This document shows positions 35,623 through 47,100 of a stretch of DNA of 64,000 nucleotides, in pieces (position 1 is the stretch's first letter; every line of letters starts with the position of its first letter). The position numbers and the translations under genes were made by a program. The notes beneath the pieces are model-generated. The model did no database searches. It saw nothing but the letters and a program-made list of their open reading frames with translations, and was not told where the DNA came from. The DNA is from VXYL01 sp965116345 (lineage in GTDB: Bacteria; Pseudomonadota; Gammaproteobacteria; Pseudomonadales; Azotimanducaceae): the NCBI GenBank assembly GCA_965116345.1, contig OZ220680.1:3472001-3536000 (forward strand), read 5' to 3'.

Positions 35623-37259
<1,637 letters not shown>

Positions 37260-37263
<4 letters not shown>

Positions 37264-38168
37264 TTCCTACCCGAACCGATGTCCTCGCGGCGGCGCGCCG
37301 TATCGACGGCCGCGTGCATCGGACGCCGGTGCTCACGAGTCGGACACTGAATGCGCTGATCGACGCCGACCTCTACTTCAAGTGCGAGAACCTGCAGCGC
37401 GTCGGCGCCTTCAAGATGCGGGGCGCGACGAACGCCGTCGCCCTGCTGCCGGATGACGTCGGCACCGTCGCCACGCACTCGTCGGGCAACCACGGTGCCG
37501 CGCTGGCGCTGGCCGCCGCCGAGGCGGGGCGGCGTGCGATCATCGTCGTGCCAAGCAATGCACGGGCGTCGAAGCGTGCGGCCATCAAGCGCCATGGGGC
37601 CGAGGTCGTCGCCTGTGGACCCACGCTCGAGGCCCGCGAGACGGCATTGAACGAAGTCGTGGACAGCACCGGTGCGGTGTTCGTCCCGCCCTACGACGAT
37701 CCGCGGATCATCTCGGGCGCGGGAACCGCCGCTCTCGAACTGCTGGAACAGTGTCCCGGCCTGGACCAAGTCTGGGTGCCGGTCGGCGGTGGTGGCCTGG
37801 CGGCAGGAACGGTGCTCGCCGTGGACGGAGTCGCCGAGGTCGTGCTGGCCGAACCCGAACTCGCCCGCGACGCCAAGGACTCGCTGGAATCCGGCACGCT
37901 CCTTCCAGCGCTGCCACCGAAGACCATCGCCGATGGACTGCGAACGGCGCTCGGCAGGCTCAACTTCGAGATCCTGCAACGGGCCGACTGCCGGGTTCAT
38001 TTGGCGTCCGAAGGGGGGATCGAGAGTTGGACGGATCAGATCGCCCAGATGATGAAGATCGTCGTCGAACCCTCGGCGGTGGTGACCATGGCGGCGATGG
38101 CCGAGAACACCGGTGCCGCGCGGGGTAGGGTGGGGGTGATCCTGTCGGGCGGCAACTACGGACCCTGA
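37260..38168 (+). CDS. threonine/serine dehydratase-like PLP enzyme
   Basis: 302 residues from a GTG overlapping the glnS stop by 4 bp. Fold type II PLP enzyme: KCENLQRVGAFKMRGATNAV (the Lys that forms the Schiff base), THSSGNHGAALALAAAEAG, VPVGGGGLAAG as the phosphate-binding Gly loop, and LSGGNYGP at the end. No ACT domain. Likely dehydrates threonine or serine, or racemises serine. Its coupling to glnS is unexpected and may only reflect compact packing. Confidence 0.88.
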
Positions 38169-38250
38169 CATCGCTACGGCTCCGGCTTCGCAACTCGTGA
38201 CTCGAGAAGTAGTCGGGTGGCGCTCCGACCTTACATAGGACGCGTCATGG

Positions 38251-38310
38251 ACTTTGATATGGACGGTAGTTAGGCTTTGAATTGGACGCTCCATAAACTT
38301 TAAATTGGCC
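38251..38310. promoter_or_regulatory. three direct repeats at 23-bp spacing upstream of a DUF4143 ATPase
   Basis: ACTTTGATATGGAC (38251), GCTTTGAATTGGAC (38274) and ACTTTAAATTGGCC (38297) share CTTTRAATTGGMC and start exactly 23 bp apart. They end 26 bp before the ATG at 38337. The AT-rich core contrasts with the surrounding sequence. They may be operator sites or the promoter region of the ATPase gene. Confidence 0.6.
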
Positions 38311-38336
38311 GAGAAAACTGGCTATCATTGCAGGCC

Positions 38337-39617
38337 ATGGCTCGGCAGAAGCTATACGAACGCCACATTGCTCCTTTCCTCGTCGAAGCGTTGCAGGACT
38401 CCCCGGCGGTACTGATCCACGGGCCTCGACAGTGTGGGAAGAGCACGTTGGCGCTCCATGTCGGTCGAAGCGCAGGGTACGACTACATCAGTTTCGATGA
38501 CGATGTTGCCCGGCAGGCGGCGTCGGACGACCCGGCAGGATTCGTGTCCGAACTTCCGCAGCGGGTGATCCTCGACGAGATCCAGCATGTTCCAGGCTTG
38601 TTCTCGGCGTTGAAGCTGGCGATCGACCGTCATCGCGAGCCCGGTCGCTTCCTGCTGACCGGTTCGTCCAACCTGCTTCTACTGCCGTCGCTAGCGGACT
38701 CCCTAGCTGGCCGCATGCAGGTGCAGCGCCTCCATCCGCTGTCGCAATCGGAGTTGGCTCGCGGCAAACCCGAGTTCCTGGATGCGCTGTTCGCGCGACG
38801 TTTCGAGACGCGCGCAGTCGCAAGGCTTGGCGCGGCGCTGGCGGATCGAATCGCGACCGGCGGGTTCCCACCGGCCCTGTTGCGTCCTGCCGGACGCCGC
38901 CGCACCAATTGGTACGCCGACTACGTGGAGGCTGTGGTTCAGCGGGACGTGCGCGACCTCTCGCGGATCAGCGCGTTCGACGTGCTGCCACAGCTACTTC
39001 GTCTGGCTGCCGCCCAGACAAGCAAGCTGTTCAACCTGTCGGCCTTGGGAGCGCCGTTTCGCCAGACCCTGCCAACGATCAACGACTACTTCGCCTTGCT
39101 CGAGCGTGTGTTTCTTGTGCAACGCCTGCAGCCTTGGCACAGCAATCGCTTGAGCCGACTGATCAAGACCCCGAAACTCCATGTCGCTGACACGGGAGTT
39201 GCTTGCGCCCTGCTTGGTGCAGACGCTGCCACCTTGCGTTCCGACCGGCAATTGCTCGGTCAGCTTCTCGAGACATTCGTATTCCAGGAGCTCCAACGCC
39301 AGGCGATATGCCATCCGTACCCGCTCGCCTTCTACCACTATCGCGATAAGGACAGGGTCGAAGTCGATGTCGTCATTGAGGCGGGCGCCCGGGGCTTGGC
39401 CGGGATCGAGGTCAAGGCCGGAGCGACGGTCAAGAAGGACGACTTCCGAGGTCTGCGCAAACTACAGCGCAGCGAGCCCGAACGGTTCGTCGCCGGCGTC
39501 GTCCTGTACGACGGGGAGACGTGTGCCGGCTTTGGCGACGGTCTCTTTGCTGTGCCCGTCCGCTTCCTTTGGGAGCCCGTCAGACGTGCCAACCCGAATG
39601 GCGGCCGATGCGTGTAG
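38337..39617 (+). CDS. AAA ATPase with DUF4143 domain
   Basis: 426 residues. N-terminal AAA_14 type ATPase: Walker A LIHGPRQCGKSTL, Walker B RVILDEIQHVPGL, sensor segment RFLLTGSSNLLLL. The C-terminal DUF4143 region is clear from WYADYVEAVVQRDVRDLS, then LLETFVFQELQRQ and YYRDKDRVEVDVVIE, a PD-(D/E)XK-like nuclease core (D...EVD...EVKAG in GIEVKAGA). The family is widespread and often mobile, with unproven role. Start ATG 38337 is chosen over an in-frame TTG nine bases upstream. Confidence 0.9.
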   Translation: MARQKLYERHIAPFLVEALQDSPAVLIHGPRQCGKSTLALHVGRSAGYDYISFDDDVARQAASDDPAGFVSELPQRVILDEIQHVPGLFSALKLAIDRHREPGRFLLTGSSNLLLLPSLADSLAGRMQVQRLHPLSQSELARGKPEFLDALFARRFETRAVARLGAALADRIATGGFPPALLRPAGRRRTNWYADYVEAVVQRDVRDLSRISAFDVLPQLLRLAAAQTSKLFNLSALGAPFRQTLPTINDYFALLERVFLVQRLQPWHSNRLSRLIKTPKLHVADTGVACALLGADAATLRSDRQLLGQLLETFVFQELQRQAICHPYPLAFYHYRDKDRVEVDVVIEAGARGLAGIEVKAGATVKKDDFRGLRKLQRSEPERFVAGVVLYDGETCAGFGDGLFAVPVRFLWEPVRRANPNGGRCV

Positions 39618-39704
39618 ATGACCGAGAACGTGAGCCGGACGGCGCCAGGTCCGCACGCTGCGCCGGGACCTGGACGACTGGTTCTCGAATTGACAGCCGA
39701 ACCC

Positions 39705-40778
39705 CTACTCGATATCCAATACTGCGCGCTCTAATCTGCCAAGACGCTCGTAGATTTCCCCGTCGATGACCGCCGGCACGTCGGTGGACGACGGGCGATT
39801 CGAGCGCGAAAAGAACGCATGCTGTGCGCGTCGTAGTCGATTGCTGCAGTTCTGCGTACCGCTGTGCCACAAATGCGCGTTGTAAACGATGCAGGCACCG
39901 GCGCTACCGGTGACCTTCACTTCACCCTCGACGGGTGCGTTGAGGTCGCGGGGCTCACCGCCTACCAGATCCCCGCTTGGGTGCACGCCCCAGCGATGCG
40001 AGCCCGGCACCACGCGCGTCGGGCCATTGTCCTCGGTAAACTCGTCGATCATCCACACGGCATTCACGACCTGAGGTTCTCCCTTTACGCCCCACACGAA
40101 GTCCGCGTGGATCCCCTGGTGGCCGTAGCCTGGCATTGGGCAGTGATAGTTGGATCCGATGTATTTCAGGTGGACGCCCAGGACATGTCGTACCGCGGCA
40201 AGCAACCTTGGATGCATGAAGAGTGGGTCCAGGAGACCGTCACGATTCATTGGTTTGACCACGGTGTCTGCGAGCCGACCGATCCCCCTTTTTTCTGCAT
40301 TCTCCGGGTGCGCACCTTCTTTCGCTATCGCCGCGTCGTAGCGATCACGCATTTTTTGCAGTCGATTCGCATCGAGTAGCGGCCCGAGATTGACGTAACC
40401 ATCGCCCTCGAGTGACTCTTTTTCTGCATCGGAAAGTACGCCATTGTCCTCGTCGGTGAGGCCAAGCCGATCCATCGCGAATTCGATTTCAGTCAGCGGA
40501 AGCCGATTACGCGGCGCTCCCAGGAACATTTCGAGGACCTTGAAAGCACCATCGTCGACATGACCATTGGCACGGTACTCATCCAGGGCGGCGCGTCGGC
40601 CGGCGTCTGTTTCCGCGGCGTTCCAGATCTCAGTGGCGATAGCACACCGTTGTTGGTTCTTGCGACGCTGCTCTGCGCTCATCATGCTGAGAACGTGTCG
40701 CGGCTTCGATAGGTCTTCAGGTATCTCATCGATCTGGGCCGCTGGAAAGTACCGGGCTATCTCCTCGATTGCTCGCAT
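39705..40778 (-). CDS. phytanoyl-CoA dioxygenase (PhyH) family protein
   Basis: 357 residues. Fe(II)/2-oxoglutarate dioxygenase of the PhyH type. The iron-binding HxD is in GHQGIHADFVWG and the distal His in YNAHLWHSGTQN; the 2-oxoglutarate-binding Arg is probably in NRLRRAQHAFF. An N-terminal helical segment of about 100 residues precedes the double-stranded beta-helix. Substrate unknown; this family hydroxylates many small molecules. Located alone after the ATPase, convergent. Confidence 0.85.
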   Translation of the reverse strand: MRAIEEIARYFPAAQIDEIPEDLSKPRHVLSMMSAEQRRKNQQRCAIATEIWNAAETDAGRRAALDEYRANGHVDDGAFKVLEMFLGAPRNRLPLTEIEFAMDRLGLTDEDNGVLSDAEKESLEGDGYVNLGPLLDANRLQKMRDRYDAAIAKEGAHPENAEKRGIGRLADTVVKPMNRDGLLDPLFMHPRLLAAVRHVLGVHLKYIGSNYHCPMPGYGHQGIHADFVWGVKGEPQVVNAVWMIDEFTEDNGPTRVVPGSHRWGVHPSGDLVGGEPRDLNAPVEGEVKVTGSAGACIVYNAHLWHSGTQNCSNRLRRAQHAFFSRSNRPSSTDVPAVIDGEIYERLGRLERAVLDIE

Positions 40779-40816
40779 GAAGCAAGTACTCCGTTTGTTG
40801 CCTGTCTGTCAGCGCG

Positions 40817-41584
40817 TCAATTGGACTGCAAATCGGTCGGCCGCCGACACGAGGAACGTCGCTCGGTGGTCTCGATCATGTCGTCGGCGGTGGCGAAGAG
40901 AGTGGCGAAGGCGTGGCCGTCGTCCGCACAGCGGCCAGTCACCGCCGCTTCGCCCTGGATTGTCCACGAAGCCTGTCGGCCGCAGCCTTCGGCCGGCTGC
41001 GGATCCCCTTCGACCGCGCGTAGCGCCTGGAACATTCCCAGGGCGTGCGCCTCGCTGCCGCGGCCTCGACAGAACCAGTCGCCGGGACGAAGTGCCCCGT
41101 AGTCGCGGGTCTCCGTTTGCCCGTCGAAGGTGAACGTCAGCGTGGAGAAAGGTCGGCGATGGCGGTTGCCGGACTTGAGCGTGACTTCGAACGCCGGCAG
41201 GCGGGCGAAGGCCGCGTCGAACACCTCGGCGCGGTCGATGCGGTCCACGACGTAGTCGCTGGCCATGTAGACGAGCAGGGCGAAGGACAGTCCGCCGGCA
41301 ATGATGGTGGCGATGCGCGCGGGCTTCGGCGGTGCAAGGACACTGAGCGATGCCATCGCGCCCGCGGCGAGGACGGCGCCGAGCAAGGCGTAGCCGAGGA
41401 TCGCCACGCCTGCGGATTGCGGGTTTGCGGCGACGTCGGCGATGAGATATCGACCCCCGAGGAACGCTCCCGCACCGAAGCCGATCGGGGCGGCCGACAA
41501 TGCCCCCGCGACGGCGCGCACGCCGCGGGCGTCAGTCACGCCACGCGTATCCGTCGCGCGTTCTTCTCGGCGACGACGATTCAC
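40817..41584 (-). CDS. membrane protein of unknown function
   Basis: 255 residues. Three hydrophobic helices are visible in the first half (AGALSAAPIGFGAGAFLGG, VAILGYALLGAVLAAGAMAS, IATIIAGGLSFALLVYMAS). The second half is a soluble, probably periplasmic, domain with five cysteines (FCRGRG, AEGCGRQ, TGRCADD, SSCRRP). No family recognised. The gene starts 9 bp after the bcp stop on the same strand and is probably cotranscribed with it. Confidence 0.65.
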   Translation of the reverse strand: MNRRRREERATDTRGVTDARGVRAVAGALSAAPIGFGAGAFLGGRYLIADVAANPQSAGVAILGYALLGAVLAAGAMASLSVLAPPKPARIATIIAGGLSFALLVYMASDYVVDRIDRAEVFDAAFARLPAFEVTLKSGNRHRRPFSTLTFTFDGQTETRDYGALRPGDWFCRGRGSEAHALGMFQALRAVEGDPQPAEGCGRQASWTIQGEAAVTGRCADDGHAFATLFATADDMIETTERRSSCRRPTDLQSN

Positions 41585-41593
41585 GTGTGTCGG

Positions 41594-42058
<465 letters not shown>

Positions 42059-42125
42059 GTCTTGCTCCGGGTGGGGACTGGAAAAGGGCGCAGTGTACCG
42101 ACCGCCGACCGGGGCGCAACGGCGA

Positions 42126-43457
42126 TCAGCGGTAGCGCTCGCGGATGTCGGCGAGCCGGGAGTCAAGCTCCTCGCGAGGCAGGTAACGTCCGCGCACCAT
42201 CACCGCATCGATGCTGCGGGTGTTGGCGATGTCGGCGAGGGGGTCCTCCCGCAAGACGATCAAGTCCGCCGCGCGCCCCGGCGCGATGCTTCCCCACCGG
42301 TCGCTCTGGCCGTAGAAGAGCGCGGGTGCGGTGGTCCCCGTGGACAGAGCCTCGAAGGGCGTCAGTCCCGCCTCCGCCATGGCGGCGAGCTCCCAGTGGA
42401 TCGAGAACCCGGGCACGTTGAAGATCTGCGGCGAGTCCGATCCCAAGAGCACCGGCACGCCGGCTCGGTAGCACTGGGCGATGAGGCGTTTGCGCAACGC
42501 CAGGAACGCGGCGGCGGTTGCCGGCGTGAAGGCGTTGGCGGAGCCGGCGACCGCGTCCGAATAGCCGCGGCGCAGGTTGGGCGGAAGGTAGGCGTACTCG
42601 TCCCGTGCCTGGAGTTCCTCGAGCGATCCGGCGACGTTCTCGAGGAGCGTCTCGGTTGGTACCACCGCGGCGCCCGCGGCCTTGAGCGCCCCGACGAGGC
42701 TGTCGATGCGGGTCTCGTCGACATTCGCAACCAAATCCGCTCCGAACCACGTGGGGTTGCGGTTTGCCAGGTGTTCCGGGGCAACCAGTGTTTCGATGAA
42801 GCCGTCCAGGTGATCGATGGTGTGCTGTCCCGCTTCCAGGCTCGCCAGCAAGCCGACGTCGCCGGTGACGTGGCCGGCGAATCGAATCCCCTCGGCGTTG
42901 GCGGTGCGGGCCACGGCCCGGAAGACGGTCGGCGACAGGCCGGGATGGATCTTCAGAAGGTCGTATCCCGCTGCCTTCTGATCGCGTACGCGGCGCATGG
43001 CGGCGTCCAGGGTGCGCGCGCTGCCGCCGCTGAAGGACGGTCCCGAGATCATCAGCGTCGGCCCCAGGACCTCGTCGTCGGCCAGCGCGCCGCGCAGTTC
43101 GAGGTGGGAGGGGTGTCCCATCATGCCTCGAGCCAGGGTGACGCCGTTGGCCACCCACAGGAAGAGCACGTCGGCACGATAGTCCGACGCGCCGGCGTCG
43201 AACCGCTGCACCGGCACGTGGGCGTGCATTTCGGTGAGGCCCGGGATCACGAACCGCCCGCCGAGGTCGACCACCGTCGCCCCTTCCCCCGGCGCGTCGT
43301 CGACGAACTTCCCATCGCGCACCACGAGATCCACTTCGCGGTACTCGGGACCGTCGAGCATCGTCAGCACGCGACCGTTGCGAAGCACGGTGTCGGCAAG
43401 GCCGGGCACACCCAAGGCGACCGCCAAGGCGGCCAGCAAACCGATCGACCGCTTCAT
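42126..43457 (-). CDS. secreted amidohydrolase
   Basis: 443 residues. N-terminal signal peptide (SIGLLAALAVALGVPGLA). The metal-dependent hydrolase fold is shown by the HxH in PGLTEMHAHVPV, a later HVTG, DHLDG, and the Asp of LLGSDSPQIFNVPG. The end GSIAPGRAADLIVLREDPL is the typical beta-sandwich closing segment. Members of this secreted group (imidazolonepropionase-like) include prolidase-like dipeptidases and other amidases; substrate uncertain. It heads a minus-strand run with bcp, the membrane protein and the PhyH gene. Confidence 0.88.
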   Translation of the reverse strand: MKRSIGLLAALAVALGVPGLADTVLRNGRVLTMLDGPEYREVDLVVRDGKFVDDAPGEGATVVDLGGRFVIPGLTEMHAHVPVQRFDAGASDYRADVLFLWVANGVTLARGMMGHPSHLELRGALADDEVLGPTLMISGPSFSGGSARTLDAAMRRVRDQKAAGYDLLKIHPGLSPTVFRAVARTANAEGIRFAGHVTGDVGLLASLEAGQHTIDHLDGFIETLVAPEHLANRNPTWFGADLVANVDETRIDSLVGALKAAGAAVVPTETLLENVAGSLEELQARDEYAYLPPNLRRGYSDAVAGSANAFTPATAAAFLALRKRLIAQCYRAGVPVLLGSDSPQIFNVPGFSIHWELAAMAEAGLTPFEALSTGTTAPALFYGQSDRWGSIAPGRAADLIVLREDPLADIANTRSIDAVMVRGRYLPREELDSRLADIRERYR

Positions 43458-43618
43458 GGTTCATCTCCCGGCGTCGCTTCGCCGAAGTATAGGTGAATGC
43501 TCGGGTCGGACTCGCCGGCTTACGCGGGCCGGACGCGGGCCGGGCGTACGACTGATCCATGGACCGCGATGAGCAGCGTCCGAATGCCAAAGTGAATCTG
43601 AATTGACCTATTTGCCAA

Positions 43619-43930
43619 TTGAAGTACACAATACGACATGGATTTCACGCATCGTCAACAGCGCTCGCCGGTCGTCGTGCCCCACAGACCCGAGATGCCT
43701 TCGACCTCTACGTATTGTGGTTGGGCGGGCATTGGGATGGCACGGCGATGCGAGGTCTCGGGCCCGACACGCGAAGTCTAGCGCTCGAAAACCTGCTGGC
43801 GTTCAACTACGCGGACTATCGGGGCCAGGTCCTCGACTACCTTGAGCCCGAGACCCTGTCGCAGTTCGGTGGCGAAGCGCGCTGGCAAACGCTGGTGGAC
43901 ACCGTGTATGGACTGGTGGCGGGGACCTGA
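43619..43930 (+). pseudogene. C-terminal remnant of an AbiEii-like nucleotidyltransferase
   Basis: 103 residues. The stretch RDAFDLYVLWLGGHWDG and then FNYADYRGQVLDYLEPETL resembles the C-terminal part of AbiEii/AbiGii-type toxins, where RD.FDL precedes a helical tail. The catalytic GS...D region is missing upstream, so this is probably a truncated gene. It sits directly before an AbiEi-like gene, the reverse of the usual order. Residues before RDAFDL look like a different frame of unrelated sequence. Confidence 0.5.
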
Positions 43931-43933
43931 GCG

Positions 43934-44533
43934 ATGGATGCGACCGCTTTTCTGGTCAGGAACGCGTTGTTCACGACTCGCCTCTTCGCCGTCTCGACGG
44001 ACCGTCGCGTCGACTCGTCTTCCCGCGCGCTGACCGGTCTGGCGGCTCGCGGGCTGTTGGTCAGGGTCACCAGGGGGCTTTGGGCACAACCTGACCACCC
44101 TTCGTTCACGCCCTTCGGTGCCGTCGGGTTCCTGCTGGGCCACGAACACGGGCACGTGTCCTTCGTGTCCGCACTGCATCGGCACGGTGTGATCGCCCAG
44201 ATTCCCGGGGCGGTGCACATCGCCACCACGGGTCACGGCCGCGTCCTGGAGAGTCCCATCGGGCGTTTCGAGTTCTTCCAGTTGCGCCCGCAAATGATGA
44301 ACGGCGGTGTCGACGTCAGCGATACGGAGCCCCCCTATCCCATCGCGACGCCCGCGAAGGCGCTGCTCGACACGATCTACATCGGACTCCGCCGGCACCG
44401 CTTCGTCCGTCTCCCGGAACTGGACACGGACGACGTCGACCGGGAGGCGCTGAAGGATCTCCTGGATGGTCAGATAACCGCTCTGCCGCTCAGGCGGGCG
44501 GTAGAGGCGCGGTTGACGGAACTCGGCGTGTGA
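43934..44533 (+). CDS. AbiEi-like antitoxin / transcriptional regulator
   Basis: 199 residues. N-terminal winged-helix segment (SSRALTGLAARGLLVRVTRGLWA), followed by the AbiEi-type core FTPFGAVGFLLGHEHGHVSFVSALHRHGV with the conserved Y/FVSALHHHG-like motif. AbiEi proteins are antitoxins that repress and counter the AbiEii nucleotidyltransferase. Here the neighbouring toxin is only a fragment, so the antitoxin may be an orphan. Start ATG 43934, 3 bp after the upstream stop. Confidence 0.75.
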   Translation: MDATAFLVRNALFTTRLFAVSTDRRVDSSSRALTGLAARGLLVRVTRGLWAQPDHPSFTPFGAVGFLLGHEHGHVSFVSALHRHGVIAQIPGAVHIATTGHGRVLESPIGRFEFFQLRPQMMNGGVDVSDTEPPYPIATPAKALLDTIYIGLRRHRFVRLPELDTDDVDREALKDLLDGQITALPLRRAVEARLTELGV

Positions 44534-44704
44534 CGGCGGTCGTCGGGACTTGCAGGCCGGCGGTCACTTGTCGTCGTGCCGTTCACCCATGCGGGCAACG
44601 AGCTCCGTTGATGGCGAACACCTCGAGCGTGCGCGTCGGCGACGCCCGCAGCCGCTATACTCGGTTGCTCGCGTGTCCCGGCAAGTCAGCGGCAGGAGCC
44701 CAAG

Positions 44705-45760
44705 GTGTCCGACCGGCAATTGACCTTCACGGAGTCCGAACTGCTCTCCGACCACGCCTATGCCGCACCGCACGTGGTCGGCGACCAACGCCTGCACGGC
44801 GGTTTCGACGCCGACGGCAACTACGTTCCTCCCCGGTCACAGGGCAGGCGCGTAGCCATCGACAACTGGACCGCCGCCTTGCGGGAGCGGGGCGGGGATC
44901 TGTTCGCAGCGGACTCGTCGCTGCTTTCCGGCCCGCGGGTTCCCAACGTCGAGCAGCAGCGGCTCCTGATCGACAACGGCATCACGCGCCCGTTCTGGAA
45001 CGGCCTGACCATCGCCGGGAAAATCGAGGCCCGGGGCCGGATGATCGCGCAGATCCCATTGCCCGACCTCGAAGGACTGGTCGTCGAGGATATCGCCGGG
45101 ATGGCCGTCGGCCACCTGGGCAAGGGACTCCTGACGGCCCACGGCATCGACGAAGGCGGCGAACCGGACAAGGGCATCGGCGGCCACGACGTGATGTGGT
45201 TCGTCGCCCGGGATCTCTCTCTCGGGGCAGATGCCCATCCCGATGTGGAGCCGCCGGGAAACATCGCCCGTCCCGACGGCGAAACCCCGGCACGGCGGAT
45301 GCCGCAGATCGAACTGCCCTACGAGATGCTGCTCGGCTTCCTGATGAATCTACTCTTGATCGAGTTCCGCGCGGAGATCGGCTTCGCCAGCACGCAGAAC
45401 GTCCTGCGCACGCCGACCCTGTTCACCGATCGGCGCGCCGACGCCGAGGAGGCCGCGGAGATCGTCGAGCGCATCCGCACCGATGAGCGGATCCACGTGG
45501 AGTCGCTGCGTCTCTACCTCGGCGAGTTCCGCAGCCTCACGTTCAAGACCGTCGACGGCGGCGAGGTTTCGGGGGCGGATCTGATCGACCCCTTCTGGAA
45601 GGGCTTGATCCACTGGGCTACGGTGGAACAGCCCCGGATTGCCGCGGAAAACAGCTACCAAGCGCTCAAGGGCCAGATTCTCGAGGACGCCGACGGCGAG
45701 CGGGTCTTGCAGGACTTCGACGCCTTGGCGGATCCCGGCTACTCGCTGGCCGCGGGCTAG
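44705..45760 (+). CDS. conserved protein of unknown function
   Basis: 351 residues from a GTG. Soluble, acidic, no signal peptide. A hydrophobic helix (YEMLLGFLMNLLLIEFRAE) is followed by RIRTDERIHVESLRLYLGEFRS, a helix with E, H and E at spacings that recall ferritin-like carboxylate/histidine metal centres, but the match is too weak to call. A TATACT hexamer is at 44656-44661. It precedes a HlyD/ABC efflux operon by 29 bp, so it could belong to it. Confidence 0.7.
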   Translation: MSDRQLTFTESELLSDHAYAAPHVVGDQRLHGGFDADGNYVPPRSQGRRVAIDNWTAALRERGGDLFAADSSLLSGPRVPNVEQQRLLIDNGITRPFWNGLTIAGKIEARGRMIAQIPLPDLEGLVVEDIAGMAVGHLGKGLLTAHGIDEGGEPDKGIGGHDVMWFVARDLSLGADAHPDVEPPGNIARPDGETPARRMPQIELPYEMLLGFLMNLLLIEFRAEIGFASTQNVLRTPTLFTDRRADAEEAAEIVERIRTDERIHVESLRLYLGEFRSLTFKTVDGGEVSGADLIDPFWKGLIHWATVEQPRIAAENSYQALKGQILEDADGERVLQDFDALADPGYSLAAG

Positions 45761-45789
45761 CCCGACGCAGTAGGCATTCCCAGGAAACC

Positions 45790-47055
45790 ATGGACAAGAA
45801 AGCGCTCCTCGACGAGCTGAAGATCGACCGCCATCGGCCGAAACGCCCCCGATGGCCGTGGATCGTGTTCATCCCCGTCGCGTTGATCGGCGGCCTGGGG
45901 ATCGTCGCCTGGGCGTTCGGCGTATCGTTTTTTGGTGTCGACCCGACCGAAGTCGAAACCTACCTGGTCCGGGCCAGTGTCGACGCCGGGTCCGATGGGG
46001 TCGTCCTGGACGCCACGGGTTACGTCGTTGCGCGACGTCAGACGACGGTCAGCTCCAAGACCACGGGCAAGGTCGAGGAGGTGCTGATCGAAGAAGGCAT
46101 GACCGTGGAGAAGGGACAGTTGTTGGCGGTACTGGACGACAGCCTGCCGCGCGCCCAACTGGAACTGGAGGAGTCCCGTCTGGCGGCGGCCGAGACGGCG
46201 CTCGACGAGATCAAGGCTTCCATCCAACAGGCCGAACTGGACCTGGAGCGCACCGCGGACCTCGCCGAACGCGAACTCGCGAGCCGTGCCGACCTCGATC
46301 GCAACCGCATCACCCTCAAGGGACTGAAGGCGCGTCTCGCCTACGCCGAGCGGCAGTTGGAGGTGGCCCGGCGGGGCGTCGACCTGCAGCGCCTGCTGCT
46401 CGACGACATGGAGATCCGCGCGCCGTTCGGCGGGGTGGTGATCGCCAAGGCGGCGCAACCTGGAGAGATGATCTCGCCCATTTCGGCGGGCGGGGGGTTC
46501 ACACGTACCGGCATCTGCACCATCGTGGACATGGATTCCCTCGAAATCGAGGTCGACGTCAACGAGGCCTTCATCAACCGAGTCGGGCCCGGACAGCCGG
46601 TCACGGCGAGGCTCAACGCCTACCCGGATGCGAGGATTCCCGCCGAGGTCATCGCGACGATTCCGGCGGCGGACCGCAGCAAAGCCACGGTGCGGGTGCG
46701 CATCGGCTTCAAGGACCGCGACTCGCGCGTCGTGCCGGACATGGGCGTCAAGGTCGCCTTTCTCAAGGAGCTCGAGGAGCTCGAGGAGGAAACCGATGTC
46801 GTCGAAGCGCCGCCGACCGGTATGCTGGTGCCGAAGACGGCGGTGCTCGGCAGGGGCAACGATAGCCATGTCTTCGTGGTGAATGCCGACGACGCCGAGG
46901 AGCAATGGGTGTCGGTGGAACGTCGTGAGGTGCAGGTGGGCGTCGAGCGTGACTCGCGGATACGCGTCATCGACGGACTCCGGGCGGGTGAGCGTATCGT
47001 CAGCGATCCGCCCGCGGGATTAGGCGACGGCCAGCGGGTCGTCTTGGCCGACTGA
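45790..47055 (+). CDS. periplasmic adaptor (HlyD/MacA-like) of an ABC efflux system
   Basis: 421 residues. A cytoplasmic N-terminus of about 20 residues, one membrane anchor (WIVFIPVALIGGLGIVAWAF), then the lipoyl/barrel-sandwich and long coiled-coil hairpin region (LAAAETALDEIKASIQQAEL and the RADLDRNRITLKGLKARLAY segment). The beta-barrel part follows (IRAPFGGVVIAKAAQPGEMI). It links inner-membrane transport to the outer membrane. The three genes downstream code for the ATPase and two permeases. Confidence 0.88.
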   Translation: MDKKALLDELKIDRHRPKRPRWPWIVFIPVALIGGLGIVAWAFGVSFFGVDPTEVETYLVRASVDAGSDGVVLDATGYVVARRQTTVSSKTTGKVEEVLIEEGMTVEKGQLLAVLDDSLPRAQLELEESRLAAAETALDEIKASIQQAELDLERTADLAERELASRADLDRNRITLKGLKARLAYAERQLEVARRGVDLQRLLLDDMEIRAPFGGVVIAKAAQPGEMISPISAGGGFTRTGICTIVDMDSLEIEVDVNEAFINRVGPGQPVTARLNAYPDARIPAEVIATIPAADRSKATVRVRIGFKDRDSRVVPDMGVKVAFLKELEELEEETDVVEAPPTGMLVPKTAVLGRGNDSHVFVVNADDAEEQWVSVERREVQVGVERDSRIRVIDGLRAGERIVSDPPAGLGDGQRVVLAD

Positions 47056-47100
47056 CGCCGTCGCGTCGGTCGCTTCAGTAGCAGTTGAAGGAGGCCACAG

